Assembly (NCBI GenBank): GCA_947480815.1
Contig: CANKEA010000086.1
Location: forward strand, 1-5,894
Length of the DNA stretch: 5,894 nt
Direction: 5' to 3'
From: Caulobacterales bacterium
Lineage (GTDB): Bacteria; Pseudomonadota; Alphaproteobacteria; Caulobacterales; Caulobacteraceae
In this document: piece by piece, positions 1 to 5,451 of the stretch
Layout of the letters: the number at the start of each line of letters is the position of its first letter
How positions within the stretch are numbered: position 1 is the first letter of the stretch
Position numbers and translations under genes: made by a program
The notes under the pieces: model-generated
What the model was told of the DNA's origin: nothing
Database searches by the model: none
Seen by the model: only the letters and a program-made list of their open reading frames with translations

Positions 1-105
1 ACGGGCGTCTGCGACTACGCCAAGCCGGCGATGTATGCCGCGCCCAAGGCTGGGACCTGGCTGACCTACACGGGTAACGGAAACTTCAAGGTCGCGGCGC
101 AATAG
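1..105 (+). CDS. C-terminal end of a possible DUF6351/tannase-like secreted hydrolase (partial)
   Basis: Frame 1 is open from the first base to a TAG at 103-105, followed at once by an in-frame TGA (106-108). It gives 34 C-terminal residues, starting TGVCDYAKPAMYAAP and ending in a short hydrophilic tail. The GVCDY-KP pattern followed by a TWLTY segment resembles, from memory, the C-terminus of DUF6351 proteins, which are often annotated as tannase-like hydrolases. This assignment rests on one short motif and could be wrong; the rest of the gene lies outside the window. It converges on the exported esterase at 359-1369, and a stem-loop lies 27 nt past its stop. If the assignment is right, it would act in the periplasm or outside the cell on ester-linked substrates, in keeping with the aromatic catabolism genes nearby. 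Confidence 0.5.
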   Translation, partial: TGVCDYAKPAMYAAPKAGTWLTYTGNGNFKVAAQ

Positions 106-131
106 TGAGCCAGTTCTGACGGTCGAAGCAG

Positions 132-168
132 GCTGAAAGCCAAAGATCGACAGGTCTTTGGCGACAGC
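132..168 (+). terminator. Stem-loop, candidate terminator for the upstream gene
   Basis: A perfect 8-bp stem, GCCAAAGA (139-146) with TCTTTGGC (155-162), encloses an 8-nt loop. Outside a small internal loop (AAA against GA) a second 4-bp helix forms, GCTG (132-135) with CAGC (165-168). It lies 27 nt after the TAG of the gene ending at 105, the right place for a transcription terminator. No T-run follows, so a simple intrinsic terminator is not proven; it could instead be a 3' stabilising hairpin. Being symmetrical, it could also act on transcripts arriving from the convergent esterase gene. Confidence 0.5.
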
Positions 169-181
169 AAGGCAAGATCCG

Positions 182-323
182 CGGGGTGAGTTTTCCGCAG
201 TCGCCCTGACCCGCCCTCATCCCCGCGCGCTGCGCAGGATAGGTACGGAGAGGTATAGCGCGTCAGCCACAAGGGCGACTTGGTTGCTCTGGTACCGATT
301 TCTGAAACGTCCGCATCACCCCG
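182..323. repeat. Nested inverted repeats in the convergent intergenic gap
   Basis: Three inverted repeats are nested inside one another in this gene-free stretch. The outer pair is CGGGGTGA (182-189) with TCACCCCG (316-323). The middle pair is AGTCGCCCT (199-207) with AGGGCGACT (272-280). The inner pair is CGCGCT (226-231) with AGCGCG (257-262). All three can pair at once, giving an extended interrupted hairpin on either strand. Alternative pairings exist, for example CTGACCCG (206-213) with CGGGTCAG (322-329). No good coding frame covers it. It could be a dispersed palindromic intergenic repeat, a bidirectional terminator or transcript-end structure, or chance pairing in GC-rich DNA. Confidence 0.4.
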
Positions 324-358
324 GGTCAGCTCTGGCGAGCCGCCCGATATGATTGGTG

Positions 359-1369
359 CTAAAGGACCTTCTTGATCCAGGCGAACAGCGGGGTTTGCAC
401 CTCGGTGTCGGCTGTGTTGATCGACTGGACCTCGGAGATATGGCTCTCCTGCCTGTTCAGATAGTAGGTTGGGCAGCGGCCAACCCCGCACATGACGTCG
501 TTCAACATGTGCGAGACCTCCACCGTCTGTTCCGGGTCGAGTTCGGCGGCGGTGACATAGAGCGGGATGGTCAGCGCCTTAAAGCCGGGCAGCATCGAAC
601 GCTCCAGTCGCACGGCCGGATCGATAGGGGGCGGACCAGCCGGTGCCGCCGGTGCCGCGCGTGCCGCCGCGATGGCCGCCGCTCCGCCGTCGCCGGGACC
701 TCTGGCGCTGTTGACCAACTTAGGCTCCAGAGGCGCCAGGTTGTAGCCGCCCGACATCACCACGGCCGCCTTCACGCCGAGGCCGTCCGGACCCCAGGTC
801 GCTTTGTGTGTCAGATAGTTGGAAAGGGCGTTCGACCCCGCCGACTGGCCCCAGATCATGATACGGGACGGGTCGCCGCCGAATTTCTGGATGTTGGCGT
901 GGACCCACTGGATCACTGAGGAAACGTCCTTAGCGCCGGCGTCCCACTCGCTCGCGGTGCGGCGCTGCATGTTGACGCCAACCATGCCGTTCTTCACGGC
1001 CACGATCATGATGTTGTCATAGAAGACGTCACCACCCGGATAATCGAGTTTCTTGTTTCCGCTGCCGCCCGGAACGTAGATCAGGACCGGCTTTAGGGCT
1101 TTCGACGGCGTGGTCGAAACAGAGACGTCGAGCAAGGCGCGCGGGTCGGTCCCGTAGGCGATGTCACGTTTCGCCTCGACGCCGGCATGCGACTGGTTGG
1201 CCAGGATCGGGCCATAGATCGCCGTTGTACCCGGTGCGTCGACCACGCGGCCCAACGCCACCAGCTTGGCCTCAATGTCCGGCGGGGGCAGGGCGTGGGC
1301 AGCGGTGCAGAGGGCGGACATCGCCGCCGCGGCCAGACCCGTAGCTGTCAGCAGCCTATAGAGCTTCAT
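359..1369 (-). CDS. Exported alpha/beta-hydrolase, carboxylesterase type
   Basis: The product is 336 residues. The start is supported by an AAGGAA ribosome binding site (1377-1382, minus strand) 7 nt upstream and by a clean signal peptide: basic MKLYR, a hydrophobic core to about residue 22, then a likely cleavage site AHA|LP after residue 26. The mature part is an alpha/beta-hydrolase of the type-B carboxylesterase/feruloyl-esterase kind. A VPGGSG turn (99-104) stands where HGGG-like oxyanion motifs usually occur, and the nucleophile elbow is GQSAG with Ser176. The likely acid is Asp278 (LDPE), though Glu276 is possible, and the likely base is His310 (ESHISE). The WDAGAKDV segment (142-149) followed by FGGDPSRI (163-170) is typical of this fold. 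An Ala/Pro/Gly-rich stretch at about 225-250 looks like a flexible cap insertion. It probably hydrolyses carboxylic esters in the periplasm or outside the cell; the substrate is unknown. Proximity to the pca operon makes aromatic esters plausible. It is divergent from that operon and convergent with the gene at 1-105. Confidence 0.85.
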   Translation of the reverse strand: MKLYRLLTATGLAAAAMSALCTAAHALPPPDIEAKLVALGRVVDAPGTTAIYGPILANQSHAGVEAKRDIAYGTDPRALLDVSVSTTPSKALKPVLIYVPGGSGNKKLDYPGGDVFYDNIMIVAVKNGMVGVNMQRRTASEWDAGAKDVSSVIQWVHANIQKFGGDPSRIMIWGQSAGSNALSNYLTHKATWGPDGLGVKAAVVMSGGYNLAPLEPKLVNSARGPGDGGAAAIAAARAAPAAPAGPPPIDPAVRLERSMLPGFKALTIPLYVTAAELDPEQTVEVSHMLNDVMCGVGRCPTYYLNRQESHISEVQSINTADTEVQTPLFAWIKKVL

Positions 1370-1652
1370 CTTGGTGTTCCTTACAATTCGCCCCGCTCCC
1401 GTCTTGCGCGAGAAAGTTATTGGACCAAATGATTATGCCAATTCTGCACGTCGTTTCGACAGAAATGCTGTTTGCGTCCGATATTTCACCTTTTCTAGCC
1501 GACAGTTATGCGGGCTGATCTGCGCCTACAGTGTCATCCCTCGTGCTTAGACGACTAGGCAAGGCCCCGCCGTTCCTGATAGAATTTTATCGCTTATTGC
1601 GTTGCAAACTCGGCATTGCGAACCGCGTCGTCATAGGGATTTGACCCATCGC
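1370..1652. promoter_or_regulatory. Divergent intergenic region expected to hold esterase and pca operon promoters
   Basis: This lower-GC stretch (about 51% over 1381-1680 by hand count, against visibly richer coding DNA on both sides) separates two divergent transcription units. Candidate control elements are an odd palindrome, TTGG-A-CCAA at 1420-1428, lying inside a wider ATTGG (1419-1423) / CCAAT (1438-1442) inverted pair 50-75 nt upstream of the esterase start, and an imperfect hairpin at 1599-1626. TAGAAT (1580-1585) resembles a -10 box for the plus strand, but no matching -35 element was found at the right distance. TTGACC (1641-1646) resembles a -35, but its downstream partner is poor. 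The promoter role follows from position; the individual sites are weak. No regulator gene is adjacent. Confidence 0.45.
1599..1626. repeat. Imperfect inverted repeat upstream of pcaH
   Basis: The arms GCG-TT-GCAA (1599-1607) and TTGC-AA-CGC (1616-1626, with one bulged base at 1620 and one at 1623) can pair around an 8-nt loop. The element lies about 130-150 nt upstream of the pcaH start, within the region expected to control the operon, so it could be part of an operator or a leader hairpin. It does not match a regulator site I can name with confidence (PcaQ, PcaR or PcaU). Confidence 0.25.
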
Positions 1653-1751
1653 AATGTCGAGGATGTGGTTGCCACCAACAACGCGCTAATAAATGCGCAA
1701 ACCAAGCGCATGTTGTTCCATGACAACGCCAAGCGGGTGCTCAAGACGTAA
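1641..1751 (+). pseudogene. C-terminal remnant of an amidohydrolase-like gene
   Basis: A frame without a plausible start is open from 1551 (after a TAG at 1548-1550) to a TAA at 1749-1751. Its last 33 or so residues look like real protein, ending RMLFHDNAKRVLKT. That ending matches the usual close of amidohydrolase_2 (TIM-barrel metal-dependent hydrolase) proteins, where a final helix carries an asparagine-containing xGNAxRLL-type motif. Upstream of about 1641 the frame no longer resembles the family, and the metal-binding barrel is absent, so this is most likely what remains after a deletion or rearrangement. The stop is one base before the pcaH ATG, as expected for neighbouring genes in an operon, which suggests that an amidohydrolase gene once led this operon. 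The family call is from motif memory only; a chance open frame is the alternative. Confidence 0.45.
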
Positions 1752-1752
1752 G

Positions 1753-2454
1753 ATGACCAAGCCTGACACATATACGCGCGAAGATGCCGGACAGCCGGCC
1801 TCGCTGCACCCTGCCTATGCCAGCACCCTGCTGCGCTCGCCGCGCCAACCGCTGGTGCGTATTCCGCAGACCCTAACCGAGACAACCGGACCGCGCGATT
1901 GGGACCGGCTTATGGGCGGTGCCATGGCCGACCTGACGACCCAGCATGCCGCCATGCCGCAGGGGCAGAGGATCATCGTCTCAGGACGGGTGCTGGATGA
2001 GCAGGGGCGCCCCGTGAAGCACACGGTGGTCGAGATCTGGCAGGCCAATGCCGCCGGGCGCTACATCCATGCCAAGGACCAGTGGGATGCGCCACTGGAT
2101 CCCAACTTCACCGGTGCGGGCCGTGTCATCACGGACGGCGAGGGTCGCTACCGCTTCGTCAGCGTGCGGCCTGGGGCCTATCCTTGGGGCAACCACTACA
2201 ATGCTTGGCGCCCCGCCCACATTCACCTGTCCTTGCTGGGACCGGCCTTTGCCACGCGGCTGGTGACGCAGATGTATTTTCCTGATGATCCGCTGATCGA
2301 GATCGATCCGATCGCGAACGCCGTGCCGATGCCTCAGCGCCAGCGAATGGTCTCGCGGTTCGATATCGCCACCACTCAAGCCAACTGGGCGCTGGGCTAT
2401 CTGTTCGACATTGTGCTGCGCGGATCACTTGCGACGCCGATGGAGCAGCGCTGA
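1753..2454 (+). CDS. pcaH: Protocatechuate 3,4-dioxygenase, beta subunit
   Basis: This is the iron-carrying subunit of the enzyme that cleaves protocatechuate between its hydroxyls to 3-carboxy-cis,cis-muconate in the cytoplasm. The product is 233 residues, the usual PcaH length. The N-terminal intradiol region contains RSPRQPLVRIPQ (28-39) and the TETTGP motif (42-47). The non-haem Fe(III) ligands are all present: Tyr104 (AGRY), Tyr143 (GAYPW), His156 and His158 (RPAHIH). Their spacing equals that of Pseudomonas putida Tyr408, Tyr447, His460 and His462. The active-site Trp145 and Arg153 are also kept. The ATG at 1753 is preferred over one 60 nt upstream (1693), because the extra residues are not PcaH-like and overlap the amidohydrolase remnant. 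No strong ribosome binding site precedes 1753; the remnant's TAA lies one base upstream, so coupled translation is possible. The TGA stop overlaps the pcaG ATG. Confidence 0.97.
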   Translation: MTKPDTYTREDAGQPASLHPAYASTLLRSPRQPLVRIPQTLTETTGPRDWDRLMGGAMADLTTQHAAMPQGQRIIVSGRVLDEQGRPVKHTVVEIWQANAAGRYIHAKDQWDAPLDPNFTGAGRVITDGEGRYRFVSVRPGAYPWGNHYNAWRPAHIHLSLLGPAFATRLVTQMYFPDDPLIEIDPIANAVPMPQRQRMVSRFDIATTQANWALGYLFDIVLRGSLATPMEQR

Positions 2455-3086
2455 TGGCCGATAACCAGTCCAACGAGTTGTTCGGCCAGACGCCGTCGCA
2501 AACCGTGGGTCCCTTTTTCCACTACGGCCTACCGTGGAAGGGCGGGGCCGACCTGGTTGGGGCCACCGACATCGGTGCCCGCCCTGACCTCATGCCCGAA
2601 GATCATTATCTGCTGGCGCAGTCGCACGCGACCGTGACCGAACCGGTGGAGACCATCACCATTGAGGGCGTGGTTGTGGACGGCCAGGGCGTACCGACGC
2701 CGGACGTCATGGTTGAGATTTGGCAGGCCGATCCGACCGGCCGCTACGCCGGCGAGTCGAACAGTGGCTTCATCGGCTTTGGCCGGTCCTCCACCAGCGA
2801 GGCGGGGGTCTACCGCTTCGTCACCGTCAAGCCGGGTGCCGTGACCGACTCCGACGGTATGATCCAAGCACCGCATATCGCCTTCAGCATTTTGGGCCGT
2901 GGTATGCTCAAGCGCCTTGTGACACGGCTCTATTTCGACGGTGACGTCGCGAATGAGAGCGACCCAATCCTTGGCCTCGTCCCGCACGCGCGGCGCGACA
3001 CCCTGATCGCTAAGGCGCGCGACGGTGTGTGGCGGTTCGACATTGTCTTGCAAGGCGTTCGGGAAACCGTCTTCTTCGACATATGA
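2454..3086 (+). CDS. pcaG: Protocatechuate 3,4-dioxygenase, alpha subunit
   Basis: This is the non-catalytic partner of PcaH; the two form the alpha-beta protomer of the ring-cleaving dioxygenase. The product has 210 residues, close to the roughly 200 usual for PcaG. The N-terminus carries the diagnostic TPSQTVGPFFHYGL (13-26). The intradiol core follows with VEIWQADPTGRY (87-98), YRFVTVKPG (120-128) and QAPHIAFSI (138-146), then a C-terminal WRFDIVLQG (193-201). As expected for the alpha subunit, the iron site is degenerate: only one histidine (His141) remains where PcaH has HIH, and the YPW tyrosine is missing. The start ATG overlaps the pcaH stop by one base (TGATG), and a GGAG site (2442-2445) sits 8 nt upstream, which favours matched output of both subunits. 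Confidence 0.97.
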   Translation: MADNQSNELFGQTPSQTVGPFFHYGLPWKGGADLVGATDIGARPDLMPEDHYLLAQSHATVTEPVETITIEGVVVDGQGVPTPDVMVEIWQADPTGRYAGESNSGFIGFGRSSTSEAGVYRFVTVKPGAVTDSDGMIQAPHIAFSILGRGMLKRLVTRLYFDGDVANESDPILGLVPHARRDTLIAKARDGVWRFDIVLQGVRETVFFDI

Positions 3087-4240
3087 CCAATCTGTTTCTT
3101 GACCGGCCAGCCTCAACACCGGCCATGCTGGCGGTGTTCAGTGACGAGGCGATGCTGCGTGCGGCCTTGCGGTTCGAGGCTGCCCTAGCCTTGGCCCAAG
3201 CCGACACCGGCTTGATTGACATGGCCGCCGCAACGGCAATCGCCGATGGCTGCGAAATCCTACCCAATATCGCCGACCTCGCTGAACAGGCCGCCCACGC
3301 CGGCACCTTGGCGATCCCACTGGTCAAGCTATTGCGCGCTCGTATTGCCGCCTCGGCAGGCGATGCCGTCGCCGTCCTTGTCCATCGGGGTGCGACCAGC
3401 CAGGACCTCGCTGACACTACATTGATGATGCAGGCGCGTGAGGGCGCGGCCCTGATCGAAGCCGAGGCTGCGCGGCTCACTGCCGCCCTGGCGGCGTTGG
3501 CTAGGACACATGCGGCCACGCCGATGCTCGGGCGGACGCTTTTGCAGGGTGCCTTGCCGATCACGTTCGGGTTGAAGGTTTGCGGTTGGCTACAGGGCAT
3601 CGATGCCACGGCGCGCCGGTTCGAGCGCGAGACCGCCGCCGTCCGGCTGCAGTTCGGCGGTGCCGCCGGAACCCTGGCGGGGTTGGACGGTAAGGCTGAC
3701 GCTATAACGCACGCCTTGGCCAAGCGGTTGGGCCTGCGCGTCGCGGTTTCTCCCTGGCATACGTGCCGAGAAGGCGTGGCGGGACTGGGTGCCGCCCTGG
3801 CGCTCCTCACGGGCGCGGCGGGCAAGATCGCGCTCGATATTGCCCTTCTGGCGCAGAACGAAGTGGCTGAGGCCTTCGAGCCGCGCGTCGCAGGACGTGG
3901 CGGATCGTCGGCTATGGCGCACAAGCGCAACCCGACCGGATGCCAGGTGGCGCTATCCGCTGCCGCAAGGACGCCGCACTTGGCTGCAACGCTCATTGCT
4001 GGCTTGCCGCAGGCGCACGAGCGTGCCCTCGGCGAATGGCAAGCCGAGGCCCCCGCCCTGGTTGATCTATTCCGTATGACCCACGGTGCGCTTAGCACTA
4101 TGGCGGCCGTGATCGAGGGGCTGGAGGTAGATGTGTCGCGCATGGCGGCCAACCTCGCGGCGGCCGATGTCGGGACCGATGCGGGCGAGTCCCAGGCTCT
4201 GGTCGCCGCTGTACTCGCTGATTTTAGCAAGGAGCCCTAA
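3083..4240 (+). CDS. pcaB: 3-carboxy-cis,cis-muconate cycloisomerase
   Basis: It closes 3-carboxy-cis,cis-muconate to gamma-carboxymuconolactone, the second step after protocatechuate cleavage. The product is 385 residues and belongs to the fumarase/aspartase/argininosuccinate-lyase superfamily. Conserved region 1 is near residues 10-40 (FSDEAMLRAALRFEAALA). The HRGATSQDLADT motif (101-112) matches conserved region 2, and the superfamily signature GSSAMAHKRNP lies at 274-284 with the catalytic-loop serines Ser275/Ser276 and Lys281. Position 279 is Ala where the superfamily consensus usually has Pro (MPHK). The protein is shorter than the 450-residue Pseudomonas form, so it probably lacks some C-terminal sequence. 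The start at 3083 overlaps the pcaG stop (ATGA) without a clear ribosome binding site, which suggests translational coupling. An ATG at 3029 is in frame but would read through pcaG and adds non-homologous residues. The minus-strand open frame over this gene is a composition shadow. Confidence 0.93.
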   Translation: MTNLFLDRPASTPAMLAVFSDEAMLRAALRFEAALALAQADTGLIDMAAATAIADGCEILPNIADLAEQAAHAGTLAIPLVKLLRARIAASAGDAVAVLVHRGATSQDLADTTLMMQAREGAALIEAEAARLTAALAALARTHAATPMLGRTLLQGALPITFGLKVCGWLQGIDATARRFERETAAVRLQFGGAAGTLAGLDGKADAITHALAKRLGLRVAVSPWHTCREGVAGLGAALALLTGAAGKIALDIALLAQNEVAEAFEPRVAGRGGSSAMAHKRNPTGCQVALSAAARTPHLAATLIAGLPQAHERALGEWQAEAPALVDLFRMTHGALSTMAAVIEGLEVDVSRMAANLAAADVGTDAGESQALVAAVLADFSKEP

Positions 4241-5425
4241 ATGGCCTTCGCTCTCAACAATGGCGTGCGCCTGCACTGGCGTATCGATGGTGCGGCTGAA
4301 AAGCCGGTGCTGGTGTTGCTAAATTCCATTGGCACAGACATCGCCCTCTATGACGCGGCCGTCCCGTACCTGATCAAAGATTTCCGTCTGCTGCGCATCG
4401 ATGCGCGCGGACACGGTGCCTCAGACGCGACGGATGGCGACTACAGCCTCGACCTGCTGGCGGATGACGTGCTGGCGGTGATGGATGCGGGGGGTGTCGA
4501 GACCGCTGCTTTGTGCGGCACATCCATGGGCGGCATGGTCGCAATGACCCTGGCGCTGAAGTCACCGCGTCGCGTTACGGCGCTTGTTCTCGCCTGTACG
4601 TCCGCCGCTATCGATCCAGCGATTTGGGCGGCGCGGGGGGCTGCGGTTCGCGAAGGCGGCACGGCCGCGATTGCCGACATGGCCATGAGCCGCTTTTTCA
4701 GCGACGCCTTCCGCGACAAGCATCCCGAAGCGGTCGAGACCGTGCGCTCTAATCTGCTGGCCCAGAATGCCCACGGCTATGCCGCCTGCGCTGCGGCGAT
4801 CCGCGATATGGATCTGGCCGGCGCGATTTCTGGTATTGCCGTCCCGACCCTGGTGATCGGCGGCTCTAAGGACATTGCCCTACCCTTTGTCGGTCATGGC
4901 GATGTGATTGCCGCAGCGATTGTCGGCGCGCGTGTAACCGCGCTTGATACGGCCCACCTGCCCAGCATTGAAGCCCCCGCGAGCTTTGCGGCGGCGGTGC
5001 GTGGGTTCATGGCTCAGGTGCGCGACGGAACAGCCAATACTGACGCCAACACCCTGCTGTTCGAAGAAGGGCTGAAGAACCGTCGCAAGGTCCTGGGCGA
5101 TGCCTGGGTCGACAAGTCTCTGGCTGGGCGCACGCCGTTTAACGCCGACTATCAGGCAATGATCACCCGCTATGCCTGGAACGAGGTTTGGGGCCGCCCC
5201 GGTCTGGATCACCGCACGCGGCGCCTGCTGGTGGTGGCCATCTGCGCCTCACTCGGCCGTTGGGAGGAGTTCCGGCTTCACGTGAAGTCGGCGCTCGAAC
5301 AGGACGGCTTTACCCAAGACGAACTCAAGGAAGTGCTGATGCAGACGGCAATCTATGCCGGGGTGCCGGCCGCCAACACCGGCTTTAACGAGGCCGCTGA
5401 GATCATCCGCAACCTAGCGCCCTAG
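4241..5425 (+). CDS. pcaL: PcaD-PcaC fusion: 3-oxoadipate enol-lactonase / 4-carboxymuconolactone decarboxylase
   Basis: A single 394-residue chain carries two pathway enzymes. Residues 1 to about 260 are an alpha/beta-hydrolase of the PcaD type: an LNSIGTD oxyanion segment (27-33), a DARGHG strand-turn (54-59), nucleophile Ser95 in GTSMGG, likely Asp211 and likely His239 (TAHLPSIEAP). Residues of about 272-394 are a carboxymuconolactone decarboxylase domain: RRKVLGDAWVDKSLA (281-295), NEVWGRPGLD (314-323) with Glu315, His347 in EEFRLHVKSAL, and the C-terminal IYAGVPAAN (371-379). The linker between them is only about 10 residues. The C-terminal half decarboxylates gamma-carboxymuconolactone to the enol-lactone and the N-terminal half hydrolyses it to beta-ketoadipate. 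The D-then-C order is that of PcaL described in Rhodococcus opacus. The ATG directly follows the pcaB TAA, with AAGGAG (4229-4234) 6 nt upstream. No frameshift or stop separates the halves. Confidence 0.95.
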   Translation: MAFALNNGVRLHWRIDGAAEKPVLVLLNSIGTDIALYDAAVPYLIKDFRLLRIDARGHGASDATDGDYSLDLLADDVLAVMDAGGVETAALCGTSMGGMVAMTLALKSPRRVTALVLACTSAAIDPAIWAARGAAVREGGTAAIADMAMSRFFSDAFRDKHPEAVETVRSNLLAQNAHGYAACAAAIRDMDLAGAISGIAVPTLVIGGSKDIALPFVGHGDVIAAAIVGARVTALDTAHLPSIEAPASFAAAVRGFMAQVRDGTANTDANTLLFEEGLKNRRKVLGDAWVDKSLAGRTPFNADYQAMITRYAWNEVWGRPGLDHRTRRLLVVAICASLGRWEEFRLHVKSALEQDGFTQDELKEVLMQTAIYAGVPAANTGFNEAAEIIRNLAP

Positions 5426-5451
5426 CCGCGTCTCACGACTGAGGAATTCCC

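Larger units (their letters stand above)
106..358. other. Convergent intergenic gap
   Basis: This 253-nt stretch lies between the stop of the plus-strand gene at 1-105 and the stop of the minus-strand esterase. Open frames cross it on both strands, but none has a convincing ribosome binding site or a recognisable protein. Its visible content is the stem-loop at 132-168 and the nested inverted repeats at 182-323. No clear intrinsic terminator with a T-tract is seen for the esterase gene. Confidence 0.6.

Noticed and set aside
232..248. Short match to a 23S rRNA-like string (GCAGGATAGGT)
   Set aside because: Only about 11 bases match from memory and the flanks do not continue as rRNA, so it is most likely chance.
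66..491. Minus-strand open frame of 141 codons across the intergenic gap
   Set aside because: It overlaps two gene ends and the inverted-repeat region, has no ribosome binding site that I can see, and its translation resembles read-through of a non-coding repeat rather than a protein.
353..919. Plus-strand open frame of 188 codons opposite the esterase
   Set aside because: The minus-strand frame has a signal peptide, a catalytic triad and a good ribosome binding site; this one is Arg/His-rich with no motifs.
1420..1440. Possible sigma-54 promoter (TTGGCAT...TTTGG on the minus strand) for the esterase
   Set aside because: The -12 GC dinucleotide is missing at the required 10-nt spacing from the -24 GG.
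1470..1500. Plus-strand translation EMLFASDISPFL, recalling the FGSDYP motif of amidohydrolases, possibly an upstream part of the remnant before pcaH
   Set aside because: It is in a different frame from the remnant, is separated from it by several stops, and the spacing does not fit the family well; it is too short to support.
1693..1752. Alternative upstream ATG for pcaH
   Set aside because: The extra 20 residues are not PcaH-like, overlap the amidohydrolase remnant in another frame, and starting at 1753 gives the standard PcaH length and N-terminus.
3010..4230. Long minus-strand open frame (about 406 codons) over pcaB
   Set aside because: It lies wholly opposite a gene with clear PcaB motifs, has a low-complexity Ala/Arg/Ser-rich translation with no recognisable domain, and is the usual antisense shadow of GC-rich coding DNA.
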